Shown here: positions 29,622 to 38,967 of the stretch, in pieces
How the letters are laid out: each line of letters opens with the position of its first letter
How positions within the stretch are numbered: position 1 is the stretch's first letter
Assembly: GCF_004298145.1 (NCBI RefSeq)
Contig: NZ_SCRH01000006.1
Coordinates: 1-64,000, forward strand
Direction: 5' to 3'
Length of the DNA: 64,000 nt
Source: Mycobacterium sp.
Lineage (GTDB): Bacteria; Actinomycetota; Actinomycetes; Mycobacteriales; Mycobacteriaceae
Translations under genes and position numbers: made by a program
The notes under the pieces: model-generated
What the model saw: the letters and a program-made list of their open reading frames with translations, nothing else
Database searches by the model: none
What the model was told of the DNA's origin: nothing

Positions 29622-31094
29622 TCAGTAGCGGTAGTGGTCCGGCTTGTAGGGGCCGTCGACGTCGACGCCGATGTATTCGGCTTGCTCCTTGGTCAGCTTG
29701 GTCAGCTCACCGCCGAGCGCTTCCACGTGGATGCGGGCCACCTTCTCGTCGAGGTGTTTGGGCAGCCGGTAGACCTCGTTGTCGTACTCGTCGTTCTTGG
29801 TCCACAGCTCGATCTGGGCGATGACCTGGTTGGAGAAGCTATTGCTCATCACGAACGACGGGTGACCCGTCGCATTGCCGAGGTTGAGCAGCCGGCCCTC
29901 GGACAGCACGATGATGGACTTGCCGGTGTCGGGGAAGGTCCACAGGTCGACCTGCGGGCGGATGTTCGTCTTGGTGGCACCGGATTTCTCCAGCCTGGCG
30001 ATCTGGATCTCGTTGTCGAAGTGGCCGATGTTGCCCAAGATCGCCTTGTCCTTCATGGCCTTCATGTGCTCGAGGGTGATGATGTCCTTGTTGCCGGTGG
30101 TGGTGATGACGATGTCGGCCTCGCCGATCACGTCGTCCACCCGCTTGACGTCAAAGCCCTCCATCAGCGCCTGCAGGGCGTTGATCGGGTCGATCTCGGT
30201 CACCGTCACCCGGGCGCCCTGGCCGGCCACCGACTCGGCGGAGCCCTTGCCGACGTCGCCGTAACCGCAGATCAGCACCTTCTTGCCGCCGATCAGGACG
30301 TCGGTGCCGCGGTTGATGCCGTCGATCAGCGAGTGCCGGCAACCATACTTGTTGTCGAACTTGGACTTGGTGACCGAGTCGTTGACGTTGATCGCCGGGA
30401 ACGCCAGGTCGCCGGCCGCGGCGAACTGGTAGAGCCGCAGCACGCCGGTGGTGGTCTCCTCGGAAACACCCTTGATCGACTCGGAGATCTTGGTCCACTT
30501 GTCCTTGTCGGTCTCGAAGCGCTCGCGCAGCAGATTGAGGAACACCCGGTGCTCGGCCGAGTCGTCTTCCTCGTCGGGCGGCACCACGCCGGCCTTCTCG
30601 TACTGCGCGCCGCGCAGCACCAGCATGGTGGCGTCGCCGCCGTCGTCGAGGATCATGTTCGCGGGCTCGCCCGGCCAGGTCAGCACCTGCTCGGCGGCCC
30701 ACCAGTACTCCTCGAGCGTCTCGCCCTTCCACGCGTACACCGGAACACCCTTCGGCTCCTCCGGGGTGCCGTGCGGGCCGACGACCACCGCGGCGGCCGC
30801 GTGGTCCTGGGTGGAGAAGATATTGCAGGACGCCCAGCGCACCTCGGCGCCCAGCGACACCAGCGTCTCGATCAGCACCGCGGTCTGAACGGTCATGTGC
30901 AGCGAACCGGAGACGCGTGCGCCCTTGAGCGGCTGGACGTCGTGGTACTCACGGCGCAGCGACATCAGACCCGGCATCTCCTGCTCGGAGAGCTCGATGT
31001 CCCGGCGACCGTAGTCCGCCAACGACAAATCGGCGACCTTGAAGTCGATGCCGTTTCGAACGTCGGGGGTGAGTGCGCTTTCGGTCGTCGTCAT
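29622..31094 (-). CDS. sahH: S-adenosylhomocysteine hydrolase
   Basis: Hydrolyses SAH to adenosine and homocysteine, clearing the product of all SAM-dependent methylations. 490 residues: N-terminal substrate domain with [15 protein letters not shown], the NAD site GYGDVGKG and the C-terminal KPDHYRY that closes over NAD of the next subunit. The 35-40-residue insertion typical of mycobacterial and plant enzymes is present around [18 protein letters not shown] in a purine-rich leader precedes the ATG. I looked for a SAH or SAM riboswitch upstream and found no convincing one. Orthologue of Rv3248c. Confidence 0.97.
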   Translation of the reverse strand: MTTTESALTPDVRNGIDFKVADLSLADYGRRDIELSEQEMPGLMSLRREYHDVQPLKGARVSGSLHMTVQTAVLIETLVSLGAEVRWASCNIFSTQDHAAAAVVVGPHGTPEEPKGVPVYAWKGETLEEYWWAAEQVLTWPGEPANMILDDGGDATMLVLRGAQYEKAGVVPPDEEDDSAEHRVFLNLLRERFETDKDKWTKISESIKGVSEETTTGVLRLYQFAAAGDLAFPAINVNDSVTKSKFDNKYGCRHSLIDGINRGTDVLIGGKKVLICGYGDVGKGSAESVAGQGARVTVTEIDPINALQALMEGFDVKRVDDVIGEADIVITTTGNKDIITLEHMKAMKDKAILGNIGHFDNEIQIARLEKSGATKTNIRPQVDLWTFPDTGKSIIVLSEGRLLNLGNATGHPSFVMSNSFSNQVIAQIELWTKNDEYDNEVYRLPKHLDEKVARIHVEALGGELTKLTKEQAEYIGVDVDGPYKPDHYRY

Positions 31095-31217
31095 GACTTC
31101 TTCTTCCTTTTTTCTGCCGTCTGGGGGGGTTCGCTCGGATCCAAGCGGTAATTAGCTTAGGTATGTTCTTGGGCCACTGTAGTCGTGCTCCCGGGCGCCG
31201 CACGGCCCAGGGAACGA

Positions 31218-31895
31218 TCAGGGAACGCTGATGACGCCGTGACGCTCGGCGAACGGCGTCATCAACCGGGCCAGGTCGGCGGCCACGTCGTGGTCGGCCT
31301 CGGGAGGCATCGACACGTAGCTCAAAGCCAGCCGCACGATGGCACGCGCCAGCACCCCGGCGTCCTCGTCGCTGGTGGCCACCCAGCTGTGCGTGAGCGC
31401 CGTGGTCAGCCGTTCGGAGGCCCGCGTGATGATGGGCGCGCTGTCGGTGGTGATGATCTGCAGCAGGTCCGGTTTGGCGACACCGGTCAGCAGCGAGACC
31501 ACCAACGGATCGGCCGACAATTCGGTGAACAGGTCGCGGAAGCCCTGCAGGAATGCCTCATAGATGTCGCCGACGTGGGCTCCGAGCGCGGCGTTGACGG
31601 CGTCGACCAGGCGGTCGGCCAGGCGCACGCCGTACCCCTGCGCCAGCCCCTGCCGTGAGCCGAACTCGTTGTAGATGGTCTGCCGGCTGATACCCGCGGT
31701 GCGGGCGACGTCGGACAGGGTGATCGCCGACCAGTCCCTGGCCAACAGCAGATCCCGCATCGCATCCAGGACCGAGTCACGCAGCAGGACACGCGACGCC
31801 TCGGCGTACGGCATCCGCTTCACAGGCGCGACAATAGCCGTTTGGGCCCCGGAATCTGCCTTTTCCCTACGGTCCGCGGCACCCATTGCGGTCAC
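31218..31895 (-). CDS. TetR-family regulator of the alkane hydroxylase operon
   Basis: 225 residues with an N-terminal TetR helix-turn-helix ([20 protein letters not shown], about 57-76) and a ligand-binding helical domain. The GTG start overlaps the rubB stop (GTGA), so it is the last gene of the alkB-rubA-rubB operon and probably feeds back on it. Met4 is an alternative start. The M. tuberculosis counterpart is Rv3249c. The candidate binding site is the TGTCTAGACA palindrome before alkB. It could also act on the desA3 operators; nothing in the sequence decides this. Confidence 0.88.
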   Translation of the reverse strand: MTAMGAADRREKADSGAQTAIVAPVKRMPYAEASRVLLRDSVLDAMRDLLLARDWSAITLSDVARTAGISRQTIYNEFGSRQGLAQGYGVRLADRLVDAVNAALGAHVGDIYEAFLQGFRDLFTELSADPLVVSLLTGVAKPDLLQIITTDSAPIITRASERLTTALTHSWVATSDEDAGVLARAIVRLALSYVSMPPEADHDVAADLARLMTPFAERHGVISVP

Positions 31896-32077
31896 GAACG
31901 GGCGATCTCCACCATCTCGAAGTCGGTTTTCGCCGCGCCACAGTCCGGGCAGCTCCAGTCCCCCGGGATCTCATCCCAGCGGGTTCCGGGCGCGATGCCG
32001 TCCTCCGGCCAGCCCTTGGCCTCGTCGTATTCGAATCCGCACTGCACGCAGATGAAGAGCTTATAGTCCTCGCTCAT
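31892..32077 (-). CDS. rubB: Rubredoxin RubB
   Basis: 61-residue iron protein with two Cys pairs, CVQCG and CPDCG, that bind one iron and carry electrons to the AlkB hydroxylase. Rubredoxin landmarks [16 protein letters not shown] and IPGDW are present, which fits the AlkG2 type that is active with AlkB. It starts ten bases after rubA and overlaps the tetR gene by four. Orthologue of Rv3250c. Confidence 0.94.
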   Translation of the reverse strand: MSEDYKLFICVQCGFEYDEAKGWPEDGIAPGTRWDEIPGDWSCPDCGAAKTDFEMVEIARS

Positions 32078-32087
32078 CGCTTCACTC

Positions 32088-32258
32088 CTATCGGGCTGTC
32101 GCGGTTTGGAAATCGACCTTCTCGCGCACCGCGCAATCGGGGCAGCACCAGTCGTCGGGGATGTCAGCGAAGGGCGTGCCCGGCCGAAAGCCTTCCCGCG
32201 GAGCACCTTTCGTCTCGTCGTAGGTGTAGTCGCAGCCGGGGCAGCGGTAAACGGTCAT
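32088..32258 (-). CDS. rubA: Rubredoxin RubA
   Basis: 56-residue rubredoxin with [13 protein letters not shown] and CCPDC iron-binding pairs. The ATG overlaps the alkB stop (ATGA), so it is coupled to alkB. Two rubredoxins in series is the actinobacterial arrangement; the first resembles AlkG1, which in other hosts does not support AlkB alone. Orthologue of Rv3251c. Confidence 0.94.
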   Translation of the reverse strand: MTVYRCPGCDYTYDETKGAPREGFRPGTPFADIPDDWCCPDCAVREKVDFQTATAR

Positions 32259-33514
32259 GCCGGGATCTCCTGGACCCCGTAGCGCGCCCGTAGTTTCTCG
32301 CGCAGCCGCGGCGCGACGTTGACCCGGGTGATGTCGCCGTCGTAGTGCGCCAGCACCCGGTGGTCCATCACCTTGCGCCACAGCGGCGGGAAGTAGGTGA
32401 GCGAGATCATCGACGCGTACCCGCTGGGCAGGTTGGGCGAGCCGTCCAGGCTGCGCAGTGTCTGGTAGCGCCGGGTCGGGTTGGCGTGGTGATCACTGTG
32501 CCGCTGCAGGTGATACAGGAACAGGTTGGTCACCACGTGGTCGGAGTTCCAGCTGTGCGCCGGGGTGCACCGCTCGTAGCGGCCGCTCGAGTTCTGCTGC
32601 CGCAGCAGGCCGTAATGCTCCAGGTAGTTGACCGACTCGAGCAGGCTGAAGCCGAAGACCGCCTGGATGATCACGAACGGGATCAACGCCGGCCCGAAGA
32701 CCGCGATCAGGATCCCCCACAACACCAGCGACATGGCCCACGCGTTGAGCACGTCATTGGACGGGTAGGTGGCGGGATTCCAGGGACTCTTGTCCAGCCG
32801 GCGAATCCGTTGCGCTTCCAGCCGCAGTGACGAGCGCAAGCTTCCGAAGACGCTGCGCGGCAAGAACTCCCAAAAGGTCTCCCCGAAGCGCGACGACGCG
32901 GGATCCTCCGGGGTGGCCACCCGCACGTGGTGACCGCGGTTGTGCTCGATGTAGAAGTGCCCGTAGCAGGTCTGCGCGAGGGTGAGCTTGGACAGCCAGC
33001 GCTCCAGCGAGTCCTTCTTGTGGCCCATCTCGTGCGCGGTGTTGATGCCGACGCCGCCGAGCACGCCGACCGAGAGCGCGAGGCCCAGCTTGCCGGCCCA
33101 GCCGAGCGCGCCGCCTGGGCCTGTCTCGAAGCCCAGCCAGCTCAGGTCCGACGCGGTGAACAGGTAGGCGCCCAGAACCACGCTGAGGTATTGGAACGGG
33201 ATGTAGACATAGGTGCAGTAGCGGTAGTACTTATCGTTCTCCAGCTGCTCCATCACCTCGTCGGGCGGGTTTTGCCCGTCGGGCCCGAAGCGCAGGTCCA
33301 GGATCGGCAGCAGGACCCAGAGCAGGATCGGCCCGATCCACAGCGGCACCTGCGCGGCGGCATGCCAACCGAGCCGGTTCAACCCCCAGATGAGCGGCAG
33401 CATCACGAACAGCGCCGTCGGGGCGATCAGGCCCATCAGCCACAGGCGACGCTTCTTGTCCCGCCAGGCGGGGGCGCCGGTCTCCCGGTTCACCTGCGGT
33501 TCGAGTGTCGTCAT
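32255..33514 (-). CDS. alkB: Alkane 1-monooxygenase AlkB
   Basis: Integral membrane di-iron enzyme that hydroxylates the end of medium-chain alkanes or related lipids. 419 residues, six membrane segments, and the histidine motifs HEMGHK, EHNRGHH, the NYLEHYGL signature and LQRHSDHH. The ATG at 33514 has GGAGG eight bases upstream; an upstream in-frame start lacks this. It leads the alkB-rubA-rubB-tetR operon. A palindrome at 33578-33587 sits in its promoter. Orthologue of Rv3252c. Confidence 0.96.
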   Translation of the reverse strand: MTTLEPQVNRETGAPAWRDKKRRLWLMGLIAPTALFVMLPLIWGLNRLGWHAAAQVPLWIGPILLWVLLPILDLRFGPDGQNPPDEVMEQLENDKYYRYCTYVYIPFQYLSVVLGAYLFTASDLSWLGFETGPGGALGWAGKLGLALSVGVLGGVGINTAHEMGHKKDSLERWLSKLTLAQTCYGHFYIEHNRGHHVRVATPEDPASSRFGETFWEFLPRSVFGSLRSSLRLEAQRIRRLDKSPWNPATYPSNDVLNAWAMSLVLWGILIAVFGPALIPFVIIQAVFGFSLLESVNYLEHYGLLRQQNSSGRYERCTPAHSWNSDHVVTNLFLYHLQRHSDHHANPTRRYQTLRSLDGSPNLPSGYASMISLTYFPPLWRKVMDHRVLAHYDGDITRVNVAPRLREKLRARYGVQEIPA

Positions 33515-33577
33515 ACGCCAAACCTCCTTGTGAGTCACACCACGTTGAGGTTGGACAATACCGACGTCTACGTCTTC

Positions 33578-33587
33578 TGTCTAGACA
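33578..33587. promoter_or_regulatory. TGTCTAGACA palindrome in the alkB promoter
   Basis: A perfect 10-bp palindrome 64 bp upstream of the alkB ATG, in AT-richer sequence than its surroundings. It is a plausible operator for the TetR protein encoded at the end of the same operon. Only the palindrome is seen; binding is inferred. Confidence 0.45.
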
Positions 33588-33616
33588 AATAATGCTAATT
33601 TGTAAACGGCCCGCTG

Positions 33617-35134
33617 TTACGGCACCGGGCTGTGGGGATCGGCCTCCAGCGAGGCGTTGCGCTCGGGCTCCACCGATTCCCGGCGGCCCTGCACCGAATG
33701 CCGGTAGCCGTAGCCGGCGTAGATCGCCGTGCCGACCACCAACCAGACGCCGAATCGGACCCAGGTGAGCGCGGTGAGGTTGAGCATCAGCCACAGGCAC
33801 GCGGCGATCGAGGCGATCGGAAGGACCGGCACCCACGGCGCCTTGAAGCCGCGCTTCAGGTCCGGCCTGGTCCGGCGCAGGACGATCACGCCGGCGGAGA
33901 CCAGGACGAAGGCGAACAGCGTCCCGACGTTGACCATCTCCTCGAGCTTGGTGATGGGGAACACCGACGCGGTCACGGCCACCACCAGGGCGACCACCAC
34001 GGTGATCCGCACCGGGGTCCCCCGCGCGCCGGTCTTGGCCAGCGACCGCGGCAACAGCCCGTCGCGCGCCATCGCGAACAGCACCCGGCACTGGCCGAGC
34101 ATCAACACCATCACGACCGTGGTCAATCCCGCCAGCGCGCCGATCGAGATGATCTTGCTGGCCCAATGAATGCCGTTCGCGGTGAAGGCCGTCGCCAGAT
34201 TCGCTTGGCCGCGGCCCGGAACCGTTTTGAGTTCCGTGTAGGACACCATGCCGGACAGCACGATCGCGACCGCGACGTAGAGCACGGTCACGATGCCCAG
34301 CGACGCCAGGATCCCGCGGGGGACGTCGCGCTGCGGATTCTTGGTCTCCTCGGCCATGGTGGCCACGATGTCGAAACCGATGAACGCGAAGAAGACGATG
34401 GATGCCCCCGCCAACAGGCCGTACCAGCCGTAGTGACTGCTGTGCGCCCCGGTCAGCAACGACAGCACCGACTGGTCGATGCCGTTGGCCTCGTGACTCG
34501 CCTCCGGCTTGGGGATGAACGGCGTGTAGTTGGCCCGCTTGATGTAGAAGGCGCCGACCACCACGACGAACAGCACGACCGACACCTTGATCGCGGTGAC
34601 CACCGCGGAGAACCTCGACGACAACTTGGTGCCCAACGCGATCAGCGTCGCCACCCCCGCGACGATCACCAGCGCGCCCCAGTCCACCTGGGCCGAACCG
34701 AATCCGACTGTGCCACCGCCAAACCCGAACACCGTACCCAGATAGCTCGACCAACCCTTGGCCACCACGGCGGCACCGATCGCCAATTCCAGCAGCAGGT
34801 TCCAGCCGATGATCCAGGCCAAGAACTCCCCGAAAGTCGCGTAGGAGAAGGTGTAGGCGCTACCGGCCACCGGCAGCGTCGAGGCGAACTCGGCGTAACA
34901 CAGCGCCGCCAGCGCGCACGTCCCCGCCGCGATCACGAACGACAACCAGATGGCCGGACCGGTGATGTCGCCGGTCGTCGACGCGGTGACCGTGAAGATG
35001 CCGGCGCCGATCACCACCGCGACACCGAAGACGACCAGGTCCCACCAGGTGAGGTCCTTGCGCAGCTTCGTGCCCGGCTCGTCGGTGTCGGCGATTGATT
35101 GTTCCACCGACTTCGTGCGCCATCGATTGGCCAT
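33617..35134 (-). CDS. APC-family amino acid transporter (cationic type)
   Basis: 505 residues and about twelve to thirteen membrane helices with the APC signature GVAVVIGAGIFTVTAS in helix 1 and the conserved FFAFIGFDIVATMAEETKNPQ in helix 6. The length and the 13-14 helix C-terminus place it in the CAT (cationic amino acid transporter) group. Start MANRWRTKSVEQS is preceded by an AAAGGGCGG string; upstream codons are unconserved. It is divergent from the FAD monooxygenase across 63 bp. Orthologue of Rv3253c. Substrate unknown. Confidence 0.9.
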   Translation of the reverse strand: MANRWRTKSVEQSIADTDEPGTKLRKDLTWWDLVVFGVAVVIGAGIFTVTASTTGDITGPAIWLSFVIAAGTCALAALCYAEFASTLPVAGSAYTFSYATFGEFLAWIIGWNLLLELAIGAAVVAKGWSSYLGTVFGFGGGTVGFGSAQVDWGALVIVAGVATLIALGTKLSSRFSAVVTAIKVSVVLFVVVVGAFYIKRANYTPFIPKPEASHEANGIDQSVLSLLTGAHSSHYGWYGLLAGASIVFFAFIGFDIVATMAEETKNPQRDVPRGILASLGIVTVLYVAVAIVLSGMVSYTELKTVPGRGQANLATAFTANGIHWASKIISIGALAGLTTVVMVLMLGQCRVLFAMARDGLLPRSLAKTGARGTPVRITVVVALVVAVTASVFPITKLEEMVNVGTLFAFVLVSAGVIVLRRTRPDLKRGFKAPWVPVLPIASIAACLWLMLNLTALTWVRFGVWLVVGTAIYAGYGYRHSVQGRRESVEPERNASLEADPHSPVP

Positions 35135-35197
35135 GCAACCGCCCTTTCCCAACGCCGGGAGCCATTGGTCCGACACAGTACTGGGTACTCTCCGCGG

Positions 35198-36631
35198 ATG
35201 CCGGGCAGCAAAGCAAACACGAGGGGCCACGCGCTGATCATCGGGGGAAGCATCGCTGGGCTGTGCGCCGCGCGGGTGCTGTCGGACGCGTACTCGCGGG
35301 TGACGGTGTATGAGCGCGACGAGTTACCGGCCATCCCGGCGAACCGGGCGGCGGTTCCCCAGGACCGGCACCTGCACATGTTGATGGCGCGCGGGGCGAT
35401 CGAATTCGAGAACCACTTTCCCGGCCTGCTCGACGACATGGTCGACGCCGGCGTGCCCAAGCTGGAGAATCGGCCCGACTGCATCCATCTGGGCGCCGCG
35501 GGCCACGTCCTCGGGACGGGCCAGACCCTGCGCGACCAATTCACCGCCTACGTACCCAGCCGCCCGCATCTGGAATGGCAGTTGCGCAAACGCGTTCGCG
35601 ACCTCGACAACGTCACGATCGTGCGGCGCTCGGTGGCCGAACCGCGGTTCGACCGCGCGCGGCAACGGGTGACCGGTGCGCTGGTGGATCCGGCCGGCCC
35701 CGAGGACGGGGAGCCGGAATTCGTCGCCGCCGACCTCGTCGTGGACGCCGCGGGCCGTGGCACCCGGCTGCCGGTGTGGTTGACGCAGTGGGGTTTTGCG
35801 CGACCGGTCGAACAGGCCGTCGAGATCGGCATCAATTACGCCACCCAGCAGTTCCGCATCCCCGACGGGCTGATCGCGGAGAAGGTCGTGGTCGCCGGCG
35901 CCTCCCACGACGAGTCCCTGGGACTGGGCATGCTGTGCTACGAGGACGGCACGTGGGTCCTCACCACCTTCGGCGTGGCCAACGTCAAACCCCCGCGGAC
36001 CTTCCCCGAGATGCTGGCGCTGGCCGAGCAACTCCTTCCCGCCCACTTCACCGCGGCGCTGGCGCAGGCCGAACCGCTCGACGATCCGTCGTTCCACGCC
36101 TTTCCGGCCAGTAAGTGGCGCCGCTACGACAAGCTGGACCGCTTCCCGGCGGGCATCATCGCGTTCGGCGACGCGGTGGCCAGCTTCAACCCCACCTTCG
36201 GGCAGGGCATGACGATGACGTCGCTGCAGGCCGGTCACCTGTGCCGCGCGCTGCGGGGTCCCGACGATCGACTGGCCGCGGCGTTCAACCGGGCCACCGC
36301 CAAGAGCACCTTTCCCGTGTGGGTGATGAACGCCATCGGCGACATCACCTTCCACCACGCCGCCACGTTGGGACCGATTCCCTGGTGGTGGCGGCCCTCC
36401 GGTGCGCTGTTCGACCAATTCCTGGGGGCCGCCGAGACCGAACCCGTTCTGGCGGAATGGTTTTTGCGCCGGTTCTCGCTACTGGACAACCTCTATATGG
36501 TGCCGCCGCCGCGGATCATCGGGCGCGCCATCGCGCACAACGCGCGGCTGTGGCTGGGCGAGCGACGCCGGGCCGCGGCGATCGCAAGCGCGGCGCAGCC
36601 GGGCGCTGCGGGTCGCCGCCATCAGGACTAG
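35198..36631 (+). CDS. FAD-dependent monooxygenase-like protein (Rv3254 type)
   Basis: 477 residues. Dinucleotide motif IIGGSIAGLCAARVL near the N-terminus, DxxGRGT in the middle (VVDAAGRGTRLP) and the FAD-ribityl motif GIIAFGDAVASFNPTFGQGM place it in the aromatic hydroxylase/geranylgeranyl-reductase-like flavoprotein group. Substrate unknown. The last 18 codons coincide with the 54-bp dispersed repeat (36577-36631), which supplies the stop codon, so the native C-terminus has probably been replaced. Convergent with manA, whose stop starts at the next base. Confidence 0.87.
   Translation: MPGSKANTRGHALIIGGSIAGLCAARVLSDAYSRVTVYERDELPAIPANRAAVPQDRHLHMLMARGAIEFENHFPGLLDDMVDAGVPKLENRPDCIHLGAAGHVLGTGQTLRDQFTAYVPSRPHLEWQLRKRVRDLDNVTIVRRSVAEPRFDRARQRVTGALVDPAGPEDGEPEFVAADLVVDAAGRGTRLPVWLTQWGFARPVEQAVEIGINYATQQFRIPDGLIAEKVVVAGASHDESLGLGMLCYEDGTWVLTTFGVANVKPPRTFPEMLALAEQLLPAHFTAALAQAEPLDDPSFHAFPASKWRRYDKLDRFPAGIIAFGDAVASFNPTFGQGMTMTSLQAGHLCRALRGPDDRLAAAFNRATAKSTFPVWVMNAIGDITFHHAATLGPIPWWWRPSGALFDQFLGAAETEPVLAEWFLRRFSLLDNLYMVPPPRIIGRAIAHNARLWLGERRRAAAIASAAQPGAAGRRHQD
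36577..36631. repeat. Dispersed 54-bp repeat forming the end of the Rv3254-like gene
   Basis: One copy of the GGCGATCGC...GCGGGTCGCC repeat in the same orientation as the pair at 40470-40577. It encodes the Ala/Gly/Arg-rich C-terminus and the TAG stop of the flavoprotein. Confidence 0.75.
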
Positions 36632-37858
36632 CTACAGCCCTATCGTCGCCCTGAACAGCTTGCTGGGCTCGTGCGCGACCAGCCGGATCGGGGCGTCGTC
36701 GGCCGCGACCCAGGCGGCCATCCCCCGCTTCAGGGTCAGCGAACCGGATTTGCCGTGCACCGTCGTGGAGCCCTGGATGCACAACAGGATCTGCGGTCCG
36801 TCGTGGCTGCATGTCGCATCCACCTCGTGGCCGACGTACTCGTCTTCCAGGTCCAGCAGGGCGACGGCGAACTCCTCGGCCGGTGTCTCATAGATCAGCC
36901 CGAAGCCCTCGCGGTGGATGTGCGGCCGCAACTGCTCCTCGGTGGTGGGGGCGAAGTCCAGCACCCGCAGCAGCTCGGGCACGTCGACGTGCTTGGGGGT
37001 CAGGCCACCCCGTAACACGTTGTCGGAGTTGGCCATCACCTCCACCGCGAAACCCCGCAGATAGGTGTGCAGATTGCCGGCCGACACGAAGATGGCCTCA
37101 CCCGGGGCCAGGCTGACGCGGTTGAGCAGCAGCGCCGCCAGCACCCCGGCGTCACCGGGATAGCGTTCGCCAAGCTCGAGCACCGTCTTGGCCTCGGCCG
37201 CGAATTCGGTTGCCCCCGAACTGAGGTACGCGATGGCGCCGTCCAGCACGGCCGGCACCAGCACGTCGATGTCGGGCTGCGGGGCGGTGATCCAGGTGGT
37301 GAACAGCGCGCGCAGACCGTCGGCGTCGGACTGGTCGTTCAGCAGGTCGATGAAGGGGTCGAGGTCGGAGACGGCCAGGGCCTGCAGCAGCTCGACGGTG
37401 CGCGACGCCGGGCGGAAGCCGGCCAGCGCCTCGAACGGGTGCAGCGCCACCAGCAACTCCGGCTTGTGCGAGGTGTCGCGGTAGTTGCGCACCGGTGAGT
37501 TCAGGGGGATGCCGGCCCGCTCCTCGCGCAGATAACCCTCGGTCGCCTGCGCCGCGCTCGGGTGCGCCTGCAACGACAGCGGCTCGTCGGCCGCGAGCAC
37601 CTTGACCAGGAAGGGCAGCACGTCACCGAAGCGGGCCCGCGAGCCCGGCCCGAGCTCACCCTCCGGGTCGGCATCCAGCGCGTCGAGCAAGGTGATTTCA
37701 CCGTTGTCGGTTTCCAGCCAGGCCGGATCACCCGGATGGGCGCCGAACCAGAGCTCGGCCTCCGGATGCGCCGCCGGCACCGGACGCTCGGTGAACTCGG
37801 CGATGTCGGTACGCGAACCCCACGCGTACGTTCTCAAGGCCCCGCGAAGCAGTTCCAC
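36632..37858 (-). CDS. manA: Mannose-6-phosphate isomerase, class I
   Basis: Zinc enzyme linking fructose-6-P and mannose-6-P, feeding GDP-mannose for PIM, LM/LAM and glycoprotein synthesis. 408 residues, the length recalled for Rv3255c. Zinc and substrate motifs: LQAHPSAAQA, the HKPELLVAL segment and NLHTYLRGFAVEVMANSDNVLRGG (positions about 270-293). The GTG start gives VELLRGALRTYAWGSR, where homology begins; the frame runs on upstream over the tobH-like gene without conservation. Eight bases separate it from that gene. Confidence 0.95.
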   Translation of the reverse strand: MELLRGALRTYAWGSRTDIAEFTERPVPAAHPEAELWFGAHPGDPAWLETDNGEITLLDALDADPEGELGPGSRARFGDVLPFLVKVLAADEPLSLQAHPSAAQATEGYLREERAGIPLNSPVRNYRDTSHKPELLVALHPFEALAGFRPASRTVELLQALAVSDLDPFIDLLNDQSDADGLRALFTTWITAPQPDIDVLVPAVLDGAIAYLSSGATEFAAEAKTVLELGERYPGDAGVLAALLLNRVSLAPGEAIFVSAGNLHTYLRGFAVEVMANSDNVLRGGLTPKHVDVPELLRVLDFAPTTEEQLRPHIHREGFGLIYETPAEEFAVALLDLEDEYVGHEVDATCSHDGPQILLCIQGSTTVHGKSGSLTLKRGMAAWVAADDAPIRLVAHEPSKLFRATIGL

Positions 37859-37866
37859 TGTTCTCT

Positions 37867-38967
37867 TTATCCCCGCACCAGTCGCATGTAAACCGCGGCC
37901 ATCTCCAGCCGGAGGGCCAATACTGCCAGCTGCTGCTCGGCGCGACCGGGGCCCCCCAGCGCAGGTGAAACACCCGAGCCGGCCGAGCCGCCCGGTCCGT
38001 CGGGCACATCCTCGGCGGCGAGCACGTACACGTCGTCGAGCCCGGCCGTGCGGGCGGCCACCGTCGTCTGCTCGGCCGCCAGGACGACTACCAGCACCCG
38101 CAACCGCGGGGGCAGCGGCCCGTCGAGCTCTTCGTCGTGGAACAGGGCGGCGTGCGGATCCTCGAAGCCGCCCGCCGCCGCGGCGCGCAGGGCGACTACC
38201 GCGTCGGCCAGCCCGGTGGCCGGGGTCACCTGGTTCGCGACCCGCAGCAGCACCGAACTGCCGTGCCGGGCCAGGGCCAGCGTCGCGGCACCGTCGCCGG
38301 CCAGCGCCACCTGGCAATCGGCGATCCGCGTGGCCAGCAGCTTGGCCGGATTGGTGAACAGCTCGCGGGCGGCGCTGTTGCGCAGCGCCTCGGCGTCGAG
38401 CTCGTCGGCGAGCAACCCCAGGTCGATGCTGGGCCGCGGGTCCAAGGCGTGCATCACCGCCAGCCCGGCGGCCAGGTACCGGCACAATCCGAATTCGTCG
38501 GGAACCCCCAGCCGGGGCGCCAGCACCGCCACCCGACCGGCGGTGGAATCCCGTAGCGGGCCCTCGTAGGGCGCCACCACCACCACCCGCGCACCGCGGC
38601 GCACCCCGGTCGCGGCGGCAGCGACCAACGCGGGTTCGCCGGGATCGTCGCCGGCGACGATCAGCACGTCGAGCGGGCCCAGCCACGGGGGCGCCTCGGC
38701 TGCCAGCGTGAACGGCTGGGACGCCACCGAACCCATCGTCGAGGCCAGCATCGCCCCGGCGGCCTCGGCGGTACCCCGGCCGGCCACCCAGATCACGCTG
38801 CGCGGACGGTCCTCTGCGCGCAGCGGATCCAGCGCACCCTCCTCGACCGCGGTGGCGACCGCGCGCACCTGCGCGCCGGCCGACGACGCCGCGCGCAGCA
38901 GGCCGTCGCGGTCCGCGGCCAGCAGGCCCTCGGTGTCTTCGAGATCGATCGCCCGGGTGGCGTTCAC
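37867..38967 (-). CDS. SIS-domain protein, TobH/phosphosugar isomerase-like
   Basis: 366 residues annotated in relatives as TobH or bifunctional phosphoglucose/phosphomannose isomerase-like. A SIS-type Rossmann segment with VIWVAGRGTAEAAGAMLAST and a C-terminal PGI-like domain are visible. The GTG start overlaps the pmmA stop (GTGA). Sitting between pmmA and manA, it is expected to work on mannose phosphates, but the catalytic residues of true isomerases are not clear and its activity is unproven. Orthologue of Rv3256c. Confidence 0.85.
   Translation of the reverse strand: MNATRAIDLEDTEGLLAADRDGLLRAASSAGAQVRAVATAVEEGALDPLRAEDRPRSVIWVAGRGTAEAAGAMLASTMGSVASQPFTLAAEAPPWLGPLDVLIVAGDDPGEPALVAAAATGVRRGARVVVVAPYEGPLRDSTAGRVAVLAPRLGVPDEFGLCRYLAAGLAVMHALDPRPSIDLGLLADELDAEALRNSAARELFTNPAKLLATRIADCQVALAGDGAATLALARHGSSVLLRVANQVTPATGLADAVVALRAAAAGGFEDPHAALFHDEELDGPLPPRLRVLVVVLAAEQTTVAARTAGLDDVYVLAAEDVPDGPGGSAGSGVSPALGGPGRAEQQLAVLALRLEMAAVYMRLVRG

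Noticed and set aside
31095..31217. Possible SAM or SAH riboswitch upstream of sahH
   Set aside because: No conserved pseudoknot or stem set could be drawn; only a purine-rich leader with a ribosome-binding site is visible.
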